This document shows positions 29,101-41,100 of a DNA stretch of 64,000 nt, piece after piece. A program made the position numbers and the translations under genes. The stretch is from the NCBI GenBank assembly GCA_008933995.1, contig WARS01000645.1, forward strand, positions 992,001 to 1,056,000, written 5' to 3'. How positions within the stretch are numbered: the first letter of the stretch is position 1; each line of letters begins with the position of its first letter. Below the pieces are notes generated by a model. The model worked only from the letters and a program-made list of their open reading frames with translations. It was not told the DNA's origin and ran no database searches. This DNA comes from Datnioides undecimradiatus. Lineage: Eukaryota; Chordata; Actinopteri; Lobotiformes; Datnioididae.

Positions 29101-32100
29101 CAGCCTGGAGTATGCAGAGTGGAATTTTATGGTTCTTTATGCGACGTGAATGGAGCCTCGGTTGGTTAGGACGGTGTGGAGAAAGGGTGATAAAAGCGCT
29201 CGTATGTTTAAATGCGTTTTTATTGGGCCCGTTGTGGTGCGAGCTGGAGGCGCGTGTTGTAATTCCCACAAGTCAGCACCTGACAAGGCGGCCTCAGTCG
29301 CACGAGGTGGCGTGTATCGGTTGTGACACGACACTGTGCATGACTGGTCATTGAAAATTCCAGACGTGTTACATATAAATGCAGAGTATCTGTTTTTTGG
29401 GGATGAATGTGTCACGTCTTGAGAGACACTGTCAGCAGAATTGAGACATTTTATCCACCGAATAACAAAACATGCTATCTCAGTACTTTCTGAATTGTCC
29501 TTTTATGTGTTGCTCATCATTAAGTTTGTTTTTCAGGTGGAAGTAAAGTCCAAGAAGGAAGTCTCCTTGCTGGATCTAGATGACTGTAAGTTTATCTCTG
29601 CTCTAAATCACTCAGTTTAAAACATTTTCCCCACAACTTTTCAGTTTTTGTTGTTGTTTTAATCTGCAGATTCTCTTCACACAACCTGTAAAATGGCTCT
29701 AATAAACCAAATGTATTCTACCTGCCTAACACCAAATGGCAGACAGAGAAAGTTAGCAAGTTCCCCAAGAGGAAAGTCATTTTATGTCTAGCGAGCCACA
29801 TTTTTTTCTTGTGGGCTGAAGGAACCCTCAAAAAAGAGCTTAATAAGGGAATGAATGTAGGGCTTACATCAGTCAGGCGCCCAGAAACACAGATGCAAAG
29901 TTGCTCTGTGTGTGCTGGGCGTGTATATGGCCTAGTTAAAACTTATTCTTCACATTAACCTCACAATGTTACAGTAGACAAAACGTCTGAATGTTCCTTT
30001 TTCATATTCTGTATCAAAGCTTTTGCAGGACTTTTCCTAAATCTGCTGCAGATAACTGTAGAAATACAATACTAATGCAGTTTTTAAAAAGTCTGACGTT
30101 ATATCACTTAATTAAAGGCAATGCCTCCACATGAAGAGAAGCATTTAAACTGTGGCATATTCAATGTCAGGCTGTTCAGTGCATGGTGCTGGAATGAAGC
30201 ATAATGAACGTTCTCCTTCAGCCTTATTGCAGACACATGTTATAATTTCAGTTTTTTACATTTTTTTTCCACGTCCCCAAGTGGTCAGAAAATCAGTTGT
30301 TACTACTTTAAAGGCGTTGCGTGTAGAATTTAGAAATTCTAGCCTTTGGCACCCTTCAGTGGCCACATCAGGGAAGACACTGGTAGACATCCATGCATGC
30401 CACTACCTCATGGTGGCTTTAACGATCTTAAAGTTCCCGTTTTCGGTCTCTTTTCTTTCCTTTTTAGTCTCTCCTGCACCCATAAGCACGCCAAAGTCTT
30501 CGGTCTTCTCTTCGAGCCTCCTGTCCGACCTCGAGGGCCTTTCTCTCTCCAACGTCTCCTCCACCATGCAGGTCAGTGTGTGTGTGTGCGTGTGCATGTG
30601 CATGCATTAGAAACACTGGGTTGACATTTCCTCTATCAAAGTGTGTTGAGAGTCAATTGTTCCTCTCTGTCTGACACTGACAGAACAGCAGAGCAGCATA
30701 TGAGATGGTGAAATGAGCCTCTCTCCCTTGTGGAACATTTCTGCCTCAGATGCCAACTATTGACCTTTTCTGCCTTCTTATATTTATAGCCAGTCAGAAC
30801 AGTACAACTGCTCTCCCTGTTTCCTGTATCTCTTATAGTCTGTCTTTCTCACCCTCGCTGTCTTTTGCTCCTCCACACCCTTGAACTCTATTTCTGTGTC
30901 TCATCTATAAGTCCGCCCGCTCTGTTTCTCTCCCCCTCTCTCCCCTCTTATCCCTCTCCTCCTCTCTGTCACCTTCCATCTCTCTCTGTCAGATGTTGCG
31001 TCCCTCGTGTCTCGGCGTTGTGTATATCTGATGGTTGACCTTTCCTAGTGTGACGGCTCCTTTCTCTCCTCAGTATGTGTAGCCGCTGTGCACGTCTGTG
31101 TATTTTCTATCTTGTCTTTCCCCCCGGGAGGAAAATGTCCAGACCATTCTTTCTGCTGTTGCTGTGTCTATTTTGTGTCTCACAGATAGGTCTGTGGTAA
31201 CTCTGGGGTTTGATGATTTTAAATCAAAATATTGATGGTGTGAATCTTTGCTTTTAGCATGTCTAGCGTTCACACAGCTGTGTGACACGTGCTTTTATTA
31301 TGGACGTTTACTTGGATTTGATTTATTTGTTTTGCTGTTAATAAATTACTCATAATTATAAATTGGGCTGCAAGAACTGACTTTTTATTATTCTCAATTA
31401 AGTTAATGATTAAAATGTCAGAAAGTTGTTAAATATGCCCATCACAAGTTACCGTATCACACGGTTTTGCCTTGACATTGCCCAATGAGTAGAAGTTGCA
31501 CTAAGAGACTGCTTTAGTTTTTATGTGTAGACTTGACCGCGGCGCCTTCCTAATGACATACAAGTTATAAAAGTTCAAGTTAAGTTTGTACCACGTTGTG
31601 TTTGCATTACTAGCAGACTAGCGGAAAACATTTTGCTTAACATAACATCACTTGCACAGTTATGGATGTGTTTTTTAAAATACATTTAATTTTATATACA
31701 TATAAAAAATATGTGAGAAATCTGTCTCAGGGGGCTTTTCCAACCAGAACAACATATGACACCCTCTATAATTCTGAAAAACAAAGGGAGAGACCTCACG
31801 GGAGGGATCCCTCTTCCAGGATACACAGATAATAGATGTCATCAGAGTAGAAAGAGGTAGCAGTAGTGTTTTATCAGTTATTATTATTTCCTTAAACTTT
31901 GACATTTTGGGAAATGTACTAGTTTGCTTTCATGAAGAGTTGAATGAGAAGGTGTCTACTGCTTTTACATATAAAGAATAAATATAATGCTCCAGCCAGT
32001 TGTCTTAGCTTCACATTAAGTAGTTTTACACTACTGAGGGACCAAAGGAAGTTAAAGATGATGTAAAGATGCTTAAAAATAGCTTTTTCTGTCTGTATCT

Positions 32101-35100
32101 TCTATGGTAAACAGTATGTAAACAAATGTGTTCCTGCTGTTTGAGCAGCCTCCATGCTGTCCCTCCTCTGGTGTTGTACTGAGCTTGTGGCGAGTTGCTC
32201 TATATTCTGAGTCTGCCCGTCAGTCTTACCCGCCTGTCACTCTGTTTGATTGACAGCTGCTCTCAGGACAGCGTTTATGCAGCGCGAGTCTTGTTAGTCA
32301 CTCTCTCCTCCTCAGGTGAAGGCCATGGAGTAATAGAGAATAGAAATGCAGATTAGAACAGGGAACTTTTTGCACATCAACATCTGATTTAGAGTCAATT
32401 CTATGCATAAATACATGATGGGCATCGGGATTCATAGACAAGGGTAAATAACCTCACCTTTATTCACACACGCCCCTCCCTGTGCATGCACACACTTACG
32501 TATCGGCTCTCTCTTACACACACAGACATGCACACACACACACTCGTACACACACACACACAATCTCACACTGGCCTCAGTGTCATTTCTATTTCTCAGC
32601 AATCTGCCCACAGAGGCAGTGAGTCTGTCTCAGCTGAGCGCTCGGGCCCTTTTAGAGAATTACTGCATGGTTATCAAAGGCATTTAGATTAACCCTGGTC
32701 ACTGTCTTTGACCCACCTCCTCTTCTGTCTCCTCCTCCTCTCCCCAGTTTCTGCATGCTACCGCTCTCTCTAATAACATTTTGACATTAGGATCTCTCAC
32801 AAATGCCTCTTAAATCCCCCACCCTCCCACCCCACCCCAAACCTCTTCCGACCGCTGTCCGTGTGTGCGGCGGGGTGGCTGAGGCTGATAACTTTTCATT
32901 CATAATTAGCAGTCAGCGAATGGGGCTGCGTTGGGGGGAAATTGAACTGTCAGCGGCGGGGCGCAGGGCGTTTGACCCCATCACGCCCAGAGGGGGCCAT
33001 CATAATTTGTTCATTTGGTGTCCATCAGGCGGGCGCCAGCTCGCCCCCTCCTCCTCCCTCGTCTCCTTCCTCACCCCTCTGACCTCCCCGTAGTGGGCGC
33101 TCTGGGTTCACGTCTAATTATGAATCAGCAGAAGGACCCAGAGCGCCACGAATATAGCAGCCCCTGCCCTCCAAACCTCCTGCTGCCACTCAAACTGCAG
33201 AGATTGCCTCTTAAATAGGAATAAATGCCCACACAGAAATAGCCAGTCAGTGCAGTGGCCTACGCAGCAAGTGGAGAGTTTGGGAAATGTTTTTGTTTTA
33301 TTGCAGCATTTCTTTTCTGATTAGTTTGTTGTAGTAACTGTGGACAGGTTTTGTCTGTATATGTGTGGACATGTTGGTACATAGAAAAGCTGAAATGAAA
33401 AGCCACTTTCTCTTGTCACTCTTATTTGTCCTTTTCTGAGGTGACAGAGGTCATTACACTAATTTCCTAAAATCCTGATTATCTTGATCATCTACATGTG
33501 TTTTCATTGTCTGCTGCAACAACTGAGACTTCCACTTGTCACAACAAAGTGCTCAGCTATTTAATTACTTTAAGCAAGTGAATTAGGGTCTTAACCCGTT
33601 ATTTTTAAGTCTGTAAACATAAATATGATGCCATATCCATGCCTACATGCTGTGGTATGCTTGTGTTTTATAGTAATTATGGGAATATTCAGATCCTTAC
33701 CAAGTAATTAGCACTTTAGTTATTGATTCCTAAAAATATAGATTCTTAGATTATTTTAACCTATTTTCTGAGTCCTAATAAACAGTTTTTTTCCAGAGCC
33801 ACTTATGTTGTAATCAAAATATACTTTAATGTATAGTTCAATAATGTTCACTGATCTACAAGAGTAACAGTGATAAAGAATCTCTAGCGAAAATGTAAAG
33901 ATCCAGTGGTTATGACTTCTTAAATGTGAACGTTTAAGTGTTTGTTGGAAATCTTTAGGTTTTAGTCTGTTGGAAGTTGCCATGAGCAATTTTCACTATT
34001 TTCTAACATTTCATAGACAAAGCAATTAATGATTCAATTGAGAATATAATAAGTGGTTTGATCACTGATGGAAATAATCATTTTTCTTTTAAATAGCAGA
34101 CTAATGCAAAAAAATCTTTTCAGTTTGCTAACAATACTTGCAAAGCTAGATGAAGGACAATACTTTCTGAATAACGCTCCACTATTATTGCTAATGTTCT
34201 TTAATGGAAAATTTCAAAATTAATCATTTCAGAATACCCAATTTACTGACAAATTGGCATAAATTAACTAACCTCTGTCTATATGCGCTGGAGAGACTTC
34301 TTGTTACATTAAAGTAGTTTTAGATGGCTGTAGTAACATTTATTTAATTCAATTTGCAGTCAAGGTCTTTGTGACGTCCCTCAATTAATTGTCATCTCCT
34401 GACTGAGGGGAACAATTAGGCGCTAAAGTCAAACACATGTCCCTTACCTTAATCCTCACAACTCTTGTAGAGCATAATGAAATCCTGTCCCTGCTGCTGG
34501 AGACAGACGGTGTCTGAAAAACAGAAATGGATTTTCAATATATGCCCATACATCTCTGCACCCCCCAACCTCCCCACTCACACCACCACCACTTTCTTTT
34601 AAATTGGCCTTCTTATGCACACGGCACAAGGCTACCCAGCTCTGGTTAGCCCTTTTGAGTATGTCAGCGGGATTTTCAGGTCATTTGCCAGAGAGGATGC
34701 TGGGAGCGTGGCGTCCGGGCTCTGAAGGTGACTGGTGTCTGTGTCATCCATCACAGGAGCTTCCTTTAAGTTGATGCATAATAGAGCCTCTCAATCAACT
34801 TCCTCCCTCATTGTCACCTCCCCTCCTTCATGTCCAGGGTGGAGAATAGGAGCCAAAGCCAAAGGGGGAAAAAAGCGAGACTGACAGAGAAGTCAAGGTT
34901 ACATCCCTCTCCTTCTCTTATTTACACTTGAGGTGTTATGGGCTTGTGCTGCGTAACAGGACAACAATGGATGGAAGAGCGAAGGGGCTTGTGTGGGCAC
35001 TTGTGTCAGGCTTTAACTGTCCACTGTGTCAAATTGGTGATAATAAGCAGTTTGAAGCCCTGTCCTGTCTCTGTCCGTCCCTCCCGTCGCTACCGCCTGC

Positions 35101-38100
35101 TCGGGGCGAGGAGACAGACAGGACCTTGAAGCAGGATGTGTCTGTCAGGGAGGTAAATCTCCGTTGTGATGGGGTGGCAAACATTATGGCCAGCTTTATC
35201 GACACCGACTGCTCTGACACATCCAAAAGTGGCCCAATAAATTTGCAGGCTGGCGGTGGCGTGACGGGCGCTTGTGAGGGCACAGCAGCGTTACAGCACG
35301 GCGACAAATGTTTGTTTGACCTCCTTTACAGGCGCTTCGGCAGTTTGGGCACAAGAGACACGGCTACTCTGTCAAGGGGACTGAAAGATAGTGGTGTGAT
35401 CGGACAGTTTATTGTCTATCTGATGTAACTTGGAAGGGCGGTTGTTTTAAAATGAGATATGCTCAGACCAATATGATGCCCAAACCCTGCTCCAAACAAA
35501 GGAACAGATAGATTTCTTTTGTCACAAAATAACCATAAATAGACTGCATGTTGTACTGTTTTCAAAGGAGGAAAACAACAATTTGAAACTGTATGAGTTC
35601 AAATAATAGCGTTAATATCCTTGGGTTGTATTGTTTGCAGTGTGAGTCAGTGTGTTGTTTGATTTCATTTGTGAAAACCAAAAAGTTTGTCTTTTTGCTT
35701 GTAAATGTTCATTTAGGAATATGAAGTCAAACCTAAATACATTGAAATTATGAAAAATAAGTTTGAGTCTAAGTTTGCGTTACTATCTAGGATGGTACAT
35801 GCTTACAAAACGCATTTTCTTTTACAGCTGTTATTTTGTTTTGTGTTAAGTAACCGTGTTCTGAACAGCTTTGAACATTGAAAGTCTGTCTTACGAAAGG
35901 TTGCATCAAGCTTGCTTAAGATTGCTGAGCAGGCAATACTCAAGTCTTCCAGGCGAATTTCTGACACCAAGAAAAACAAATCAAAGCCTTATCCTTTAAA
36001 CACAAACAGCCATTCAAAAACCTAATCTGAAAAACAAGCCTGTCCTGATATGATGAATAGGTCAGTAATTAAGTGCACATGGGACTCTAAACCCAGGCTT
36101 TCAAAGCCAGCTTTCTATATTTGAAATAACTTCATGTTTTATAATGACTTATATTAAGGGACTTTCCAGGTAAATGAATTTAAACTTTTTAGATGATTTA
36201 ACAGTCAAACCTGTTTGTGTCTTGCTGCTACAGTGCAGTGATAGTAAGTGTTGTCACCCTCTGAAGTGAACACATTGAAACTCATCTCCACAGCCCTCGT
36301 TGTATGTCAAACCGATTCTTCATCCTCACGCACCACATGACAAGTCGGAGGATGTCTCGAACATTTCTCACCCAAGTCAGAACACACTGCCAGTTCGTCC
36401 AGCTTCAATAAAACAATGTACACTGACACCACGCAGCACTGTGAGCTGTACCATCATGCCTGCATGTTTCCACTGCGTTTCTTCATATCATATTATCAGT
36501 CATATTCAATTAGTTTAATTAGTTAGCTTAATCATTTAAGTCTGTTATTTACTGGATCTGTCTTTCTACCACTGGTTGTATTTTTTCTGATATATATATA
36601 TATAGCTACACACTATTTCTCTGTATTTTTTTTCCTCCTCTTTGTCACTTTTCTTTGAGAAATAGATTTGTTAATTTTGAGTCGATAAATAGAAACCTAA
36701 GTGTTGCTTCCATGTCAGGGTACGAATACATGCAGGTGCTAAGTGTTTTAGAGGGTGTGAAAAGGCTTTATCCTTCCTTGTGTTTTGAACTAATTAGTGC
36801 TGTCACTCAAGGCAGATGGACCTCTTTGACTTTTATGGAAAATTAAAGAAACTACTCAAAGTTGTCATTCTTTTGTGATGTTTTTTTTTTTTATTACTTT
36901 GTGTTGATGCAGATACAGCACAAATATGTCTGAAGTTTATGTGCATTATGTGAATATTCACTCGTTTGACAGTGCAATATGTTTGGCGCGCTGTGCTGCA
37001 TTGTGTGGGCCGACCCACCTTATCTTTCTAATGGGAGATGACAGTTGCTGCCATCGAGTGAAAAAACTGAAAGCAAGCAGGTGTGAACAATGTTCATCCA
37101 AGTAACAAGATGTTAATTTTTAGGAAAAAAATACACCAGCAAACACATCCACCTCCTTTCTTTCCTACATCTCTTAAAGGTAATGTAATTTCCTGCCTCT
37201 GAAAAGGTAAAAGCCCCTTTAAAAAGGCCTGCGAATGGCAGGTTGGCCCATGCAGGCACTTGTGTTTCTATTCATTAGAGGTTGTTTTTATTGAGCCTGG
37301 TTTGACCGAGCATCCAGCCCATTTCCATCTAACTGGGCTGATTGAGGACATTTCTTAAATGGGCTCCTCTTTACCCCACAGAGTTAATGAAGGGAGGGTT
37401 TGCGGGGAGTTTTCAGCCAACCCTTGGTCCCACTCCACTCAGAAGTGCTGCATTCTGCCTGCTGATTGGACATGGGGAATTGCATGAATATAGGTGATGG
37501 AAACACCGTAGATTCTTGTATTAATCTGTCCTCTTGTGTGGATGCATTTGCACTGTAATGTGCAAGGCGTCCCTGGATATCGTGTTGACGTGGAGAGCTT
37601 TATGCTTCTGGGCAAATGTTCTGCATGTTTTTCTCATCTTCTGTCTCTGCACTTAGTCGTTTCTTTCCAGCAGTGCTTAGTTGTTCATAGATCAGTCCAG
37701 CCTATACTTCAGTTTATTTCTGCAACAAGAGAAAGTTTGATTTATTTTTCAGCATTGTTTGCACAAAACCCGTGTACAAAATCCCACTTGTGTGTGAGTG
37801 GTACTGAGGTTTATCCCTATTTTTTGTATGTCCCTCCAGGTCACCACTCCATCTTTCGGCCCTGTGAAAACCTATGAGCTGCTTCACCATATGACAGGAA
37901 AAGGTCTTTCAGCCAAGTACCATTTCCCCAGGCAGCCCTGTTTGTACCAGCCCAGTATGGTGGCTGTACAGGTCATACTCACCAACAACGCAGACCACAT
38001 CTTGGAGGAGATCCACATAGGAGAACAAAACCCAGCAAGCCTCAACATCCATTGCTTTAACACCATTGGTGAGTATTAACGTCACATGTGAAATACTCCA

Positions 38101-41100
38101 CTGTGGACTCATCAAAAAGTCACTAATATAAAGCCCTCTATTATAATATTTAGGTTTTACAATATAAATTGTGATGTGTAGAACCAAGAATGAATTAATC
38201 TGACAAACAAGTATTGTCTGCGTAGATCATCACTCACCAGCTGGTATCGGTCAATTTAGTTGGTACTGTCCGGTGCGTCCATTCATGTTGTGTTCACTCT
38301 TCCAACTCAGCCAGTTTTGGCTGCCCTGTTTTGAACTAATGCTAAAAACCATCACTCACTGGTAAGCCTAAGTAACAAGCAGATGTCAGTGTGTTAGCAG
38401 ATGAAAAGTGTGTAAACCAACGTTGGAATTAGCAAGTAAGTCACTAAAAGAAGGAGAAACCTCCTAGTTCTTCACTAGAACTTGTGTATGTTTTTAAATG
38501 TACAGCTTATAATTAGCGACTGTCGTGAAAAATGTAAAAACATGAACTGGGTGGAGAGCAGAAAGAACGCCACCAATATCAGAAGTAGCCTGCATTTGAC
38601 TTTTTAAGTATCATCAGTCAATACTAGTGTCTACCAGCCTACCAATGATCTGCATGTAAGGCATTTAGGGGACATTAATTAAAATGATGATTTTCTGTTG
38701 ACATATTGTTTATTAATCATAATTGAGGAAAAAGTTTGAAATAATCGCAATATTGATTTTAAGTCATATTGCTGAGTCCTAGTCGTCACTCTTTGGTCAT
38801 TCATGGTGGCTTTATGGACATCTTTGCACTTCTGCCTATGCTAAGATTGTTTTCTCAGACAGACGTTAAATTATCATTATATTATCAGAAACCTTTAAGC
38901 CTGTTTGCTCTCAGCTCATCAGATAGTCCTGTCCGTTCCCTCGTCCTGAAAACAGCCAATATTACTTCAGCTAATCCCTGTTCATTAGTATCGATCAGGA
39001 CAAACAAACAAGCACTATCTCCATATTTCTTGCCCGTTGTATGATCGCTACACCCAGTATAATATAAGACTGAGAGTGGTGCTCCCTCAAGACTTTTTTT
39101 TTTTTTCCATGCACACACAAACATGCACACACACAGACCCGCTGTGCAGTGAAGCACGTTAAAACTGTCAATTGCAGGGGATTGATTGGGCATTGAAGGA
39201 ACTCAAGCAGCCAAACAGTGGGTAATTTGGATCGATTGAGCCTGGCCACTGTGAGGAGGTGGCTGGAGTTGGTTTGGATAAGTTGCAGAGGATGAATACA
39301 GACAAAGCTTAATATAATGATGCTTTGTGTGTGTTTGTTAAGTGATGATACACAATAGGGTGTGTATTTAATAAGAAATATTGCAAGTTGCCTCTGCAAG
39401 GTGCATTCTTCTTCACTGCTGCACATCTCCTCATGAATGTTGTTAAACTCATGATTTAACGGCGTAAAACGAAATGGTATATGTGTTTTGCTCACCATTC
39501 GTGTCCACCAACTTCGTGTCCCTAAATCAGTTAGCATCTTTCTTTATGACTATTTTTATCAACTACTTACTGCCATATCCTCCCCCTTTTATATTTCAAA
39601 CATCAAAAGAATATATAAAATAAGAAAAACAAGTAGCTTTGTGTGTTTCACGTTTTTTGAGAATGAGTTTTATTTTATTGTGTTTGCCATCGTTCCCACC
39701 TGTAACAATAAATGTATGTTCACCAAAGTAATTGTGGAGATGTAGGAACATGGTGACAAAGCAAAAAATCTGACAGAGCAGGAAACATGAGCAGCCATTG
39801 ATCATACAGATTGTAATCAAACTTAAGGTTAGCCCATTGTATTTGAATGAGAAGGGGTAAATGGTACCAGCTTTCTGACATCCTGCTTCATCTTTGACGA
39901 ACCGTGCTAATTGTTATTTTGTACACACACTTTACAGTGTCCCTGCAGTGATGGATTATTAGTGACAACTTAGTTCAACATTTTGGCTTAAGATTAGAAG
40001 AGAAGACCGATACTGTCCCCGTGTCTTTACCAGAAATTTAAGCCTACAGCCAGGAGCCAGTTAGCTCAGCTTAGCACAAAGACTGAACGCAGGTGCAGTC
40101 AGCTAGCCTAGCTCTGCCCACGGGTAACATAATTCGCCCACCAGCAATGTCTAAATTACTAAAATACAAAAACATAAAATGTGTCATAGTGTTAAGTGTT
40201 GCTTAGCTTGTAGATGGTTCTTATAGTTATATTTCATTGCCTTTGGAGCCAAACTAGCTATCTCTGTCTTTTCCAGTCTTTATGTTTAGCTAAACTAACT
40301 GTTTCCTGGCTCAAGCTTCATATTTCATGTACAAGCATGAGGTTGAAATCAATCTTGTCGTCAATCTCTTGGCAAGAGTGGACATGGATGGATATTGGCA
40401 ATATTTATTCAGAAAATAAGCAACTTCAGCTGGTATTCTAAATTGTTACTCTTATGGTTTCTATTAACACTGAAGACTAGGGAAGGATTATACAGAGACC
40501 TTGATAAAGGAAAATCCCATTGCTGTGAAGGCTGGATTAGAGTCCATGATGGCTCTGTTTTCAGTGGGTTTCCCCTGGAGTCTCCTCTCTTCTGTCGGTG
40601 GAAAGAGTTATACAGTAAAACAGCCCTGCACCACAGAGGGAGAAACACAGGCCGACTGAGGAAGCGCAGAGGATGTTTCTGTCTGTCTGTGTTCTTCTCA
40701 TCCTTAACCCCCCCTCCTTCTCCTCCTCCTCCCTCTCCTCCATTCAACTGTCCAGACTCTCTTCAGCATTTTTTGGCTTAACTCTGTGTCTATCTCACAT
40801 TTGGCCCGCTCTGTCGATCTCCCTCACCCCGTCTCTCTTGATGCTGATGCTCTCTTTGACAAGCCTGTTGTTTTGGAAATATGCTAGTCCTTCATGTGTT
40901 TTTTTTTTTTTTCCCCGAGGCTGGAGATGAGGGGTATGAGATTGAAGGATAGATTTCTCACACACGGTGGCCTTGCTTTGTGAAGTAGAAAACACAAGTG
41001 GTGTGGATGCCTGTCTGTTCCACTCTGCTGCTGCCCCCCCTTGCTCCATCCTTCCCCACGCTGCACACTGTGCCCTTGTCACTCACTCTTCCTTTTCTCC

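Larger units (their letters stand above)
30572..37839. other. intron 22 (7.3 kb), largest intron, with several enhancer-like islands
   Basis: Contains a pyrimidine-rich tract (about 30820-31070), old repeats (31362-31460, 31890-32040, 33980-34085), and unique islands at about 32580-33240, 34360-34830, 35140-35430 and 37170-37510. No exon of another gene was found. Confidence 0.6.

Noticed and set aside
38995-39537. 180-residue - strand open frame in intron 23
   Set aside because: Reads through a T12/CA-rich stretch (Lys and Cys/Val runs) and has no recognisable domain.
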